Assembly (NCBI GenBank): GCA_033557675.1
Contig: JAWQRM010000594.1
Span: forward strand, 1-21,170
Length of the DNA: 21,170 nucleotides
Source of the DNA: Coptodactyla brooksi
Lineage: Eukaryota; Arthropoda; Insecta; Coleoptera; Scarabaeidae
Direction: 5' to 3'
A program made the position numbers and the translations under genes. Positions 8,935 to 17,062 of the stretch are shown piece after piece. The notes under the pieces were generated by a model that was given only the letters and a program-made list of their open reading frames with translations, searched no databases and was not told where the DNA came from. Numbering within the stretch: position 1 is the first letter of the stretch; each line of letters opens with the position of its first letter.

Positions 8935-9407
8935 AAAGCTGGCCCTAACTTCCATAAAGAACCTCGACCGCCGCCAAATTAGTTAAGCTACCCTTACGTC
9001 GTCTGAATGGCAAGCCACGAGGCTTTAATAAATACAGCGACCGGCAAATATCGGTAATTGATTAAAGCCAAGGGTGGTCCAAGTTAGGGCGTCTTGAATG
9101 GGTTTTGAGGTCTCTGACAAGGCCGATTTGAATAGATCGCGCAGTATCGACTGTACGTAGCATTACAATTGCTAACAATAATCTAACTGCGGACGTTTGC
9201 GATGGGCAAGAGAAGGCAGCGAAGCTTGATGGACAAAACCTGTATTCGCGACTTTAATCTGCGGAGGTATTTTCAAACAAACCGCGGGGAATAAAAATGA
9301 GCGCCTAAGCCTTTTATAAGATTTCCGCGGATTATACTCCCAAAGCTTTTTAACGAAACGACTTGCCGTTTAACGCTGTTCCCTTGGTAAGGGTGAAGCG
9401 TCCACTT

Positions 9408-10627
9408 CTTTTACGATGATTTCTCGAATTACTGTATAATCGATTGCCTTAATTAGGTATCTCTGCCTTTTATCAGTTTGCGAGAACTGATTACTTTCGT
9501 TAGCGTCCAAATCACGTAGCCTGCACTGTTTTTTTCTTCATTTTAGATAATTAGTGGAACTAATTTAATTAAAGGAACGACTATGCTAATTGATAACGTC
9601 TGCTACCGTTCCTCGCGGATACTCTTCAATTGCGCATGTGTACGCATGCCCAATACACATTCAATTCGTGGCGATACGGAATACGCGACTTTAAATTGAT
9701 TTAAGCTCGAAGAACGACGTGACAAATAGAGTCGGGGGAGCGATGTATCACGTGATGTCATATTCTTGTCCCTTACGTTCAAAATTAATGGGCCCGTCTG
9801 ATGTATACGAATTTGCGTATGAATAGCGAAATCACGGCGCGCTAATACGGGTATAATACAGCGCAAACTATGAATGAGAGATTAGCATGGAGCCGTAGAC
9901 AGGATACAGGTGTAAAAAGGATTACGTCAAATAATACCGGCATTTCTAGAGAAGGTAATTAATCTCGCGTTAAAATTGAATTTAATCAACGAGTGGAATC
10001 TTCATTAAAATAATGAATAAATCCCCCCCGTTTTAAGGCGATTTAAATGCGACGGAAAAATATTTTGTAAGCGAAATATACTTATCAGGGGCCGTCGGGT
10101 ATTTCCAAAGGATTTTAATTTGGGGTGCGGTTTCCAGTTAAACAGCTGTGTGAGCAGTTCGGTCATTGAGATACCGGCGCTTCATAAATAATGTATATTT
10201 AGATATTATTATTCATTCGATTTCGCCCTCTAGAAATTCGATTTTAAAATTCAGTGGCCGGCGATGTCGAACTATGGCGCGGAATCTATTAATTAATTAC
10301 AATTATTTTGCATCGATGAGCTCGGTTAATCGCACGCGCTGCTATCTCACACTTATAAAATATATCGCCATTGATTTGAATAAATACGGTGAAATATTCA
10401 GTAGGCTCGCGAAAACGTATCGGGAGCTAATGTACGCTCGTTATCTATAACAAAATAATTCTCACAATTTAAAACATCGCAGTTAACAACGTTTTAATAT
10501 TAAATCCTTTTAATTTTCGGTTTACTCCCTGAATTTATACGTTACAGAAATGAAATATGTACAATCGTATTTATTAATGCAAAAGCTTGGTATTTATCTG
10601 CATTATAAATAGCGTTTCCTGCGTTAT
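9408..10627. other. Gene-free stretch with a CpG-bearing part
   Basis: Short frames at 9603-9866 (minus) and 10166-10450 (plus, 94 codons) encode nothing I recognise. The 9960-10450 segment is non-repetitive and moderately CpG-rich. A palindrome of the GCGCATG family at 9629-9654 is listed separately. Confidence 0.5.
9629..9654. repeat. GCGCATG palindrome, copy 4
   Basis: ATTGCGCATG (9629-9638) pairs with CATGCCCAAT (9645-9654) with one mismatch across TGTACG. The six-base spacer length equals that of copies 2 and 5. Confidence 0.65.
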
Positions 10628-11883
10628 TGTTTATTTCTCTCAACTATTGTGGACTTGACCTTGATGTGACCTTGAGAAACTTTGCCCTTGAATTAAAATC
10701 GCGCTACTCTGGTAGTTAAGCATTGATGCTCCATCCCCTTGTGACCTTGAACTGAGTTGACCTTGACACACCCTCTACTATACTGCATAATTTTCAATTT
10801 TAAAAAATCCGCAATTTATTAGATTTCATTGTATTTCGAGGGATTTGAAATTACAAGCATGGATGCAATAGTTAATTACTTATTATTAATATTACCGTCG
10901 GAAAATGTACATTTTAAATTTAATATTTGCACATCGATGTGACCTTCACTAATTTTAACGTTAAAGACCTTGAATTTTAAATTTTTAAAAATTCAAAATT
11001 CATTCAATACGATTTAAGCCCAGGGGGTCCAAAATTAGAGGCATCGATACAATAGTCGATTGTTTATTATTAAGCTTGCGAAATTTACTGCGGTCTTAGA
11101 TGATAAGAATTTAGTGTAATTGCTTATTTCTCTCTTGCATTGTGGATTTAACCTTGATGTGACCTTGACTAACTTTGCCCTTGAATAACAACCGCTTTAT
11201 TCTGGTAGTGAAGCTGTGGTGAATCGAGTGCAAGGTTAGGCCTAGATTAGTCATTAGTAGGTCGAGAATGCGGTAAACAATAAACGCTAACCGTGACCCA
11301 CTGAAAGGTGCTGAGGTAGCAGCCCAGTCACCTTAATAATTAGTATATAAGCGGCGTTAGGTTAATAATAGATTATTCATTATTCGGTATTCAGAATCCA
11401 GTATTCATCATGAATTCATAATTCAGTTCATAGTAGATGTGCATTCATAATTCATAATTAATGCATAGTACACAGGTGTAAAATAGTCTTAGTACAACCC
11501 CTCATCTTACGTCAATAAAAATACCTAAAATTTACACTTTAAATTTAACATTTGCACCTTGATGTGACCTTGAGTAACTTTAACATGGACGACCTTGAAT
11601 TTTAAGTTTTTAACACTTCAAAATTCATTCAATACGATTTAATCCAGAAAAATTCTAGTGTAATTTTAAATTACCACAGCTGTTTAGGTTTGACCTTGAC
11701 GTAACCTTGAATAACCGTTAACCGTAACGAAAGGCCTCTTATTTGTTTAAAATATTACATAATTTTTAACATTTAAAATCCCAAAATGCGTTTGATTTGA
11801 TTTAACCCTGGGGGCTGGACATTACAAGTATCGATGCAGTAGTAAATTATACAAGTAGGAATTGACCTGTCATGTGACCTTGC
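10628..11883. repeat. Modular repeat block rich in TGACCTTGA half-sites
   Basis: Exact TGACCTTGA occurs at 10656, 10667, 10742, 10758, 11160, 11565 and 11691. One-base variants lie at 10683, 10940, 11149, 11176, 11590, 11702 and 11875, among others. The complement TCAAGGTCA is the monomer site of FTZ-F1/SF-1 and ERR-type nuclear receptors. Two longer modules repeat: 10628-10722 with 11121-11215 (493 bp apart) and 10902-11018 with 11527-11643 (625 bp apart). A third, shorter module (ATTACAAGTATCGATGCA-like) recurs near 10850, 11035 and 11820. A repeat family with an incidental motif and a true receptor-bound element are both possible. Confidence 0.75.
11360..11470. repeat. Degenerate ATTCAT-rich tract
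   Basis: Short, imperfectly spaced ATTCAT, ATTCAG and ATAATTCA strings recur through this tract, which interrupts the half-site block. It is simple sequence with no regular period. Confidence 0.5.
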
Positions 11884-12474
11884 AGTGTGGGAATTCGGTG
11901 GGACATAAACGCAGTTTGATATTGCAGGTTACAAATAGCGCTAAGCCCCGTTATATCTTACACAATAATCGCAATTGGACTAGAGTCCCCCTTGCACGTT
12001 CCATTATCCCTTTATTTATCCACTGCAGCTAATAGCCGGCATAATGTTTTTGTTTACCTCCCTGTGTTTCCGTGTGAAAATCACGTTAACGTATGCGAAT
12101 CAATTTGTCTACGACGGCGATCCAGCAGGGTTTTGATGCGATATTGGAAAGTAATTTGAAAAATACAATTTTTACGGACTTTTAACCCTCTCCGCCATAC
12201 GGAGGTTGATTCTCGCGCATTTGTCAAGTTCTGTTACGGACTACCACATCGTTAAAGTTCAAAATTTCATAACCGTTCCAAACGTTTATTTACGGTCATA
12301 AAATACAGTGCAGTTGTTCGCCTCGCCTCAATAATCGAAATCGAATGAAAATCTAATCTTCATATTTACTACGCCATAAACTACCTAAATCTCTACCACG
12401 ACTACATTCTAGTCTTATGTAAAAACTTTTGTAATTAATTAAACAGATTATTTGGAAATCCGTGTGGATTACAT
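11884..12474. other. Gene-free stretch
   Basis: No gene, long repeat or structured RNA recognised. Composition is mixed, with a CpG-bearing part near 12040-12240. Confidence 0.55.
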
Positions 12475-12505
12475 TCATTTGCGCATGTGCGGGCGTGCGC
12501 AAATG
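12475..12505. repeat. GCGCATG palindrome, copy 5
   Basis: CATTTGCGCATG (12475-12486) pairs with CGTGCGCAAATG (12494-12505 by the stem) with one G-T wobble around a short GC-rich spacer. The arms match the 5907 copy nearly exactly, although the surrounding sequence is unrelated. Confidence 0.75.
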
Positions 12506-14008
12506 ATTTTTTAACGATATAATCTTTGCCCACGTCCCTACTAATTTTAAAAATGTGAAATAATCATTATCCGCAATGTTAACAAGTAAGAGCTTCGTTA
12601 ATTTATTCCTTGATGTCCCTTTTAAAGAAAAGCCCTTTATTTAATATTAAGAGCCGCTCTCCGGAAACTTATCTCGCGTTTCCTTCCATTACCGTACCCT
12701 TAAGTTAATAAACTCCCTCATCTTAAGTAATTTTAAAGCTGTATTATAACAACATTTTCCGTGGGTGATCATAAGTTTACCAACAGGAAGCTGGACGTTA
12801 AAAATTAGTATAATAGTACATCTGAAATAAAACACTTTCACGTATTTCTACAAAACCACGCTCGACGGACATGCCTATCGATTATGTATAAAATCGTCCA
12901 ACTAAAAGAGCTGTTGAACCGATGAAGTAACATCGTTAAGTGCATAGCACCATACATAATGTTGGTTAAATACATATGCAAGTTCCCCTCCTGCCGGTTG
13001 TTTGGAAATTCCACCTTGGTAAGCAATTTTATCTTTAAAGTCGGACACCGTACACCTAAACGGGTAGTTGAAATCAGGTAAATTCAATCGATATTCCGGT
13101 AATACTTAAATAACCTTTTAGAATTAGAATAGTTTTGTCAAAGTCCCGAATGTAGACAAATTCGGATAATCGATGAAGCGTTAACAAGAAGATATGCATG
13201 CAGACAGATTGTTGTCTCTAAAAAAAAAAGTGATTTATTATAGGCCCTTGGATATTCCAACGTCACCATCGCGTGGTGTTCATCGATAATAATATGCCCT
13301 GGCAAACTAGTCCATTTCCTAATTACACAATATTTTAAATTGGAAGATGACTCGCGTTTCAAAATGACTCGGTCATTAAAAACCGCTTTTCAATTAATTT
13401 TAAAACGTTCCCCCTTTTTCCTACGTCCGCCTGAAACTGGTATTTCCATACGTAAAACCAGCGATTAAAGACGTTTATCGCGCGTTTCGGAACACGACGC
13501 GTGCGCAAACGCGAATTCGGGCAAATTGTTAGTTTCTACCGCCCCCGGCGAAACCGAAATCACTCGGCGCATTCTCTAGTTCGTTCGTTATTCCGTTTGA
13601 AACAAATCTGCAGAGTACGCGGCTAATAGTGCAATATTTATTTCGGACGTATAAAAATTTCAGGGGGCGCACGAGCGTCCCTTAAGGCTTTAAAATAAGA
13701 TTTGTCCGCACTGACGTTCATTTCAATTTGGCGTACGAAATATTCCTCCAGGCCTCAAATCATCAAGATTAATATTATAAGATATAAGACAATTCCGAAT
13801 CCGTCGGGCTAGTTTAAAATTCGATTAATTGGAAAGTGAGTCAAGGTGGAAAGGACCTTGTGCATGCAATAATAAATAAAACACTTATGAAAATTAAGGC
13901 GTGTGCTTAGTTCAAGTGTCGATCACGGCGCACGTGAACGTTTGACGTTGATTAATGAAGAAAAATGTATCTTCTTCAGACAAACAGTTCTAAGTAATTA
14001 TCCCTATC
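12506..14008. other. Gene-free stretch with a CpG-rich unique segment
   Basis: Small minus-strand frames at 12838-13087 and 13138-13362 encode nothing I recognise. The 13440-13720 segment is non-repetitive and conspicuously CpG-rich. It contains CAGGGGGCGCAC (13661-13672), a partial CTCF-like core. It is a plausible cis-regulatory candidate from composition only. Confidence 0.5.
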
Positions 14009-14038
14009 GCGATATTAAAACTCGAGTTTTAATATCGC
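14009..14038. repeat. Perfect 30-bp palindrome
   Basis: GCGATATTAAAACTC (14009-14023) is followed without spacer by its exact reverse complement GAGTTTTAATATCGC (14024-14038), centred on CTCGAG. The symmetry stops abruptly on both sides (C at 14008, T at 14039). No other copy is seen in the window. It falls in a 62-codon plus-strand frame that is probably chance. Confidence 0.95.
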
Positions 14039-14390
14039 TGTCAATTGCAGCGTTCGCTTGTTTTCGCCACAGCTTCCGCCTTTATTGTTAAATGAATCAT
14101 AAACCGCATGCGAAATGAATAGATTCAATAATTCTGTACTGCGATGCCATTGCTGCTTGACATCGTCCTACGTACGCTTATTTTTTAACTACTATCAATG
14201 TCTGTGTATCTTTTTCCGAACGTTTCGACAGACAAATAAAAACTGCATTGTTACTAAAATAAAAGGTCACTGTAAAATAACATAATTCTAATAATATTTC
14301 AAAATAAAACTAAATGAAAGATACAAAATTAGCAGACAATTTATAAATAAATAAAAATTCCGAAATGTTTATTCCAAAAAATAAAAATGA
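14039..14390. other. Gene-free stretch
   Basis: AT-rich DNA with no recognised gene, repeat or RNA. Confidence 0.6.
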
Positions 14391-14546
14391 AATAATGAAA
14401 GCTTTCCAAGGTATGTAGCCAAGGAAGGAACAGAATGGTTAGAAGTTCCACAAAGTACAAAGGTTAGACATCCAAAGGCCAATATTTGGAGCCATGCCTT
14501 AGGACTTTCAGATTGCAGTGCTGATATTTCTATATATCTTTATTAG
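14391..14546 (+). pseudogene. piggyBac-like transposase fragment (N-terminal part)
   Basis: The open frame gives about 51 residues, including YVAKEGTEWLEV and KANIWSHALGLSDCSADI, and ends at TAG 14544-14546. Transposases of the piggyBac family carry a similar early segment: a K-x-GT-x-W motif, a short proline/serine-rich link, then an aNI...GL...A run before the catalytic domain. The frame is bounded upstream by a stop (14388-14390), and no catalytic aspartates follow. It is an isolated relic. The match is from memory of the family pattern, so the call is tentative. Two better piggyBac pieces lie on the same strand near 19.4-19.8 kb. Confidence 0.4.
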
Positions 14547-14569
14547 CAAAATGTTTGTGTGCATAAAAA

Positions 14570-14790
14570 CTTAAATAAACAGGTTGTCAGAATTTCGTCT
14601 GTCCACTTTTATATTGGCTCCCACTTTTTGGCGTGTGCCATTATTTTACTCCAACTATCGTTTTTTTTCCTTGCAGTATGACCTCCACAGGACCATTTTA
14701 GGCTCTGAATAGTCTTCGTAATGCTGGCGATATTTCCTTTTTTCCTAACTTCTTGGATGGTCACTCTGTGACCATCCCAACCGTTGGCAA
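14570..14790 (-). pseudogene. LINE ORF2 C-terminal fragment, degenerate
   Basis: The minus-strand frame reads VTIQEVRKKGNIASITKT, then SLKWSCGGHTARKKNDSW, then HAKKWEPI, a stop (14609-14611), and KWTDEIL. This follows the C-terminal signature of non-LTR reverse transcriptases, I-x-x-I-R-x-x-T...I-x-x-L-K-W-x-W-A-G-H-x-A-R...W...W-x-P...R-W-x-D-D-I, in the correct order and spacing. The glycine/arginine-rich link before the last motif is deleted and a stop interrupts it. Only the tail is present, as expected of 5'-truncated LINE insertions. The clade cannot be fixed from this piece. Confidence 0.7.
14755..14777. repeat. Hairpin, 10-bp perfect stem
   Basis: GGATGGTCAC pairs with GTGACCATCC across TCT. 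It lies at the upstream edge of the LINE relic and 18 bp from a second hairpin. Confidence 0.8.
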
Positions 14791-14794
14791 TTTT

Positions 14795-14833
14795 GTTGGC
14801 AAAGTAACATTTAGAGACTGTTACTTTGCTAAC
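14795..14833. repeat. Hairpin, 15-bp stem with one wobble
   Basis: GTTGGCAAAGTAACA (14795-14809) pairs with TGTTACTTTGCTAAC (14819-14833), with a single G-T pair and a nine-base loop. It abuts the LINE relic. The stem is too short for a usual microRNA precursor. It could be a foldback remnant. Confidence 0.8.
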
Positions 14834-14969
14834 AGGGTGTAATTACTAACAACTTTGACTGTCACTTGAAAGTTCTGTCTATTATTTTTTAGTTTTCATT
14901 AAGTTCAGTTTCTTGGAATCAACAGATGAAAAAAACACCATTTTATAGATGTGCTGTGCAAAAACTTTA

Positions 14970-15660
14970 GTTCCAAAACTTTCACCAACTATTTGATTAA
15001 TTTTTTGAAATGTTTGGAACTTCAACAATTCCAAAAAGTAATATTTCGAAAAAGTAACAGCACTAAAAACAAAAAGAGTTCCAAAAAATTCTAAAAAGTA
15101 ACAGTTCCAAAACATTACAGTTCCAAAAAGTAAACAGTTCCAAACAGTCTCCAAAAGTAATAGTTTCAAACTTTCACCAACTATTTGATTAATTTTTTGA
15201 AATGTTTGGAACTTTAACAAATCCAAAAAGTAATATTTCGAAAAAGTAACAGTACTAAAAACAAAAAGAGTTCTAAAAAATTCTAAAAAGTAACAGTTAA
15301 AAAAGTAATTTATATTTACGACATGACCAATTACGCACGACCTTTCTTGGCTGTTTCTGTTCGTATGTATCATATACGTTTTCTAAATTCTGAAAAGTGA
15401 CAGTTCCAAAACATTACGGTTCCAAAAAGTAAGCAGTTCCAAACAGTTCTCAAAAATAATAGTTCCAAAAACAAACAACTTCAAAAAATAACAGTTCCAA
15501 AAAAAAGAAATAGTTTCAACAAAAGTAACGGTTTCTAAAAAAGCAACAGTTCCAAAAAAGTAACAGTCCCAAAAAACCTAACAGTTTCACAAAAGTAACA
15601 ATCCCAAAAAAGTCATCTTCCCAAAAAGTAATATTCCTTAAAAAGTATAATATCCAAATA
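14970..15660. repeat. Degenerate TTCCAAAAAGTAACAG minisatellite
   Basis: Imperfect units of roughly 16-17 bases around AGTTCCAAAAAGTAACA recur throughout. A 192-bp block starting at ACTTTCACC (14978) is repeated from 15170. Because 192 is a multiple of three, a 163-codon minus-strand frame (14882-15373) stays open across both copies. It encodes phenylalanine- and leucine-rich repeats and looks like a by-product, not a gene. Confidence 0.85.
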
Positions 15661-15705
15661 GTGTATAGGCAACTGAGAGTCACACATTTATCAAGCTGAC
15701 AATTC

Positions 15706-15789
15706 AACGATTTTGTTTAATAATTGAGCGATCTTGTTTAATAATTTAGCGATCTTGTTTAACAATTTAGCGATCTTGTTTAACAATTT
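15706..15789. repeat. 21-bp tandem repeat, four units
   Basis: Units start at 15706, 15727, 15748 and 15769 with core AGCGATCTTGTTTAAYAATT, followed by a diverged AATGATCTG. The second array unit keeps only a single unit plus the diverged one (about 16453-16483), so this tract expanded or contracted after the larger duplication. Confidence 0.9.
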
Positions 15790-15907
15790 AATGATCTGCT
15801 CCTTTGATAATTAACGTCAATCCAGCAACAAGGTAACCATTTTATGTTTTATGCTTGGACATAAACTTTTTATTACAGGCAAAGTCAAAATTTAATATCC
15901 TATATAC

Positions 15908-15931
15908 ATGTTATATAATAAAATATAACAT
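15908..15931. repeat. Hairpin, 9-bp stem, conserved in array units
   Basis: ATGTTATAT pairs with ATATAACAT across AATAAA. The same hairpin occurs in the next unit near 16592-16615. Confidence 0.7.
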
Positions 15932-16222
15932 ATAATAAAATTCCAATGAATTTTATGTGACAAAGAATTTTAATCTTTATGTCACGGTTTGAATTGCAGG
16001 TAAGAAACCTAATAATTTTATACTTTGTAAACAACCTATAGAATTGAATAACTAAATTTGGTAGGAATGTAGAACACCGAAAAGTATTTGCAATGGGGGA
16101 AGTGATTTCATTTTTAAAGTTTTATTTATAATCATTTGCGTACATTGCCAATCATAAACACATTGGTTTGCCAGGACGTAAAAAAGTAATTTATATTTAC
16201 GACATGACCAATTACGCACGAC

Positions 16223-16259
16223 CTTTCTTGGCTGTTACTGTTCGTAACAGCCAAGAAAG
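16223..16259. repeat. Perfect 16-bp hairpin unique to array unit 2
   Basis: CTTTCTTGGCTGTTAC (16223-16238) is exactly complementary to GTAACAGCCAAGAAAG (16244-16259) across TGTTC. The left arm exists in all three units with small changes, but the right arm is absent from units 1 and 3. It is followed by a small direct duplication of ATCATATACGT. This fits a templated snap-back insertion. Confidence 0.9.
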
Positions 16260-17047
16260 TAATGTATCATATACGTTATCATATACGTAAATTCTAAAAA
16301 GTGACAGTTCCAAAACATTACAGTTCCAAAAAGTAAACAGTTCCAAACAGTTCCCAAAAATCTTTAAAAATTCCTTAAAAATTATAATTTCGAAATAATG
16401 AAGAGTATTGTATAGGCTACTGGGAGTCACACATATATCAAGCTGACAATTTAACGATCTTGTTTAACAATTTGATGATCTGCTCCTTTGATAATCAACG
16501 TCAACCCAGCAAAAAGGTAACCATTTTATGTTTTATGCTTGGGAATAAACTTTTTATTACAGGCAAAGTCAAAATTTAATATCCTGTATACATGTTATAT
16601 AATAAAATATAACATATATAACAAAATTTCAAGGAATTTTATGTGACAAAGAATTTTAATCTTTATGCCACGGTTTGAATTGCAAATAAGAAACCTATAA
16701 TATTGAATAACCTAATAAATATTGAAACCTATTATATTGAATAACTAAATTTGGTAGAAATGTAGAACACCGAAATGTATTTGTAATGGGGGATATAATT
16801 TCATTTTTAAAGTTTTATTTATAATCATTTGCGTACGTTGCCAATCATAAACACATTGGTTTGCCATGACGTAAAAAAAGTAATTTATATTTACGACATG
16901 ACCAATTACGCACGACCTTTCTTGGCAGTTACGGTTTGTATGTATCAAATACGTTTTCTAAATTCTAAAAAGTGACAGTTCCAAAAGATTACAGTTCCCA
17001 AAAGTAAAAAGGTAGTTGAGTGTGTGTTGAGTTGAACAAAAAAATAA

Positions 17048-17061
17048 CACCAGGGGGCGCT
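17048..17061 (+). promoter_or_regulatory. CTCF-like motif
   Basis: CACCAGGGGGCGCT matches the core CTCF consensus known from vertebrates and related to the Drosophila AGGTGGCGC core. It lies about 40 bases after the end of the tandem array. Function is inferred from the motif only. Confidence 0.4.
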
Positions 17062-17062
17062 G

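Larger units (their letters stand above)
8588..9407. repeat. Segmental tandem duplication, copy 2
   Basis: This is the second copy of the 7753-8542 unit in direct orientation. The stretch 9049-9198 differs from copy 1 at a single base (9162), while the flanks have many substitutions and indels. An insertion of about 63 bp relative to copy 1 lies near 8652-8716. Copies of the dispersed repeat sit at its left edge and at 8768-8814. The uneven divergence suggests gene conversion or constraint on the core. Confidence 0.9.
15305..17010. repeat. Three-copy tandem array, 0.7-0.9 kb units
   Basis: The anchor GTAATTTATATTTACGACAT starts at 15305, 16186 and 16880, giving units of 881 and 694 bp and a truncated third copy ending near 17010. 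Each full unit runs through the TTCCAAAA minisatellite, a GAGTCACACAT block, a GATCTTGTTTAA tandem repeat, an ATGTTATAT hairpin and a TTTGCGTAC block. The length difference is mainly minisatellite and 21-bp repeat expansion in copy 1. No coding frame is conserved across the copies. Confidence 0.9.

Noticed and set aside
11306..11335. TGAGGTAG, the let-7 seed sequence
   Set aside because: Only the first eight bases match. The surrounding sequence forms just a short bulged hairpin, not a microRNA precursor.
11343..11352. TATATAAG, a TATA-box match
   Set aside because: No initiator at the expected distance and no gene downstream. The sequence lies in AT-rich repeat DNA.
14882..15373. 163-codon minus-strand open frame
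   Set aside because: It is built from an in-phase 192-bp duplication of the TTCCAAAAAGTAACA minisatellite. The product is low-complexity and no family is recognised.
15990..16008. TTGCAG|GTAAGA, a second juxtaposed splice-site motif (plus strand)
   Set aside because: The preceding sequence is not pyrimidine-rich, it lies in a satellite unit, and the paralogous unit has lost it.
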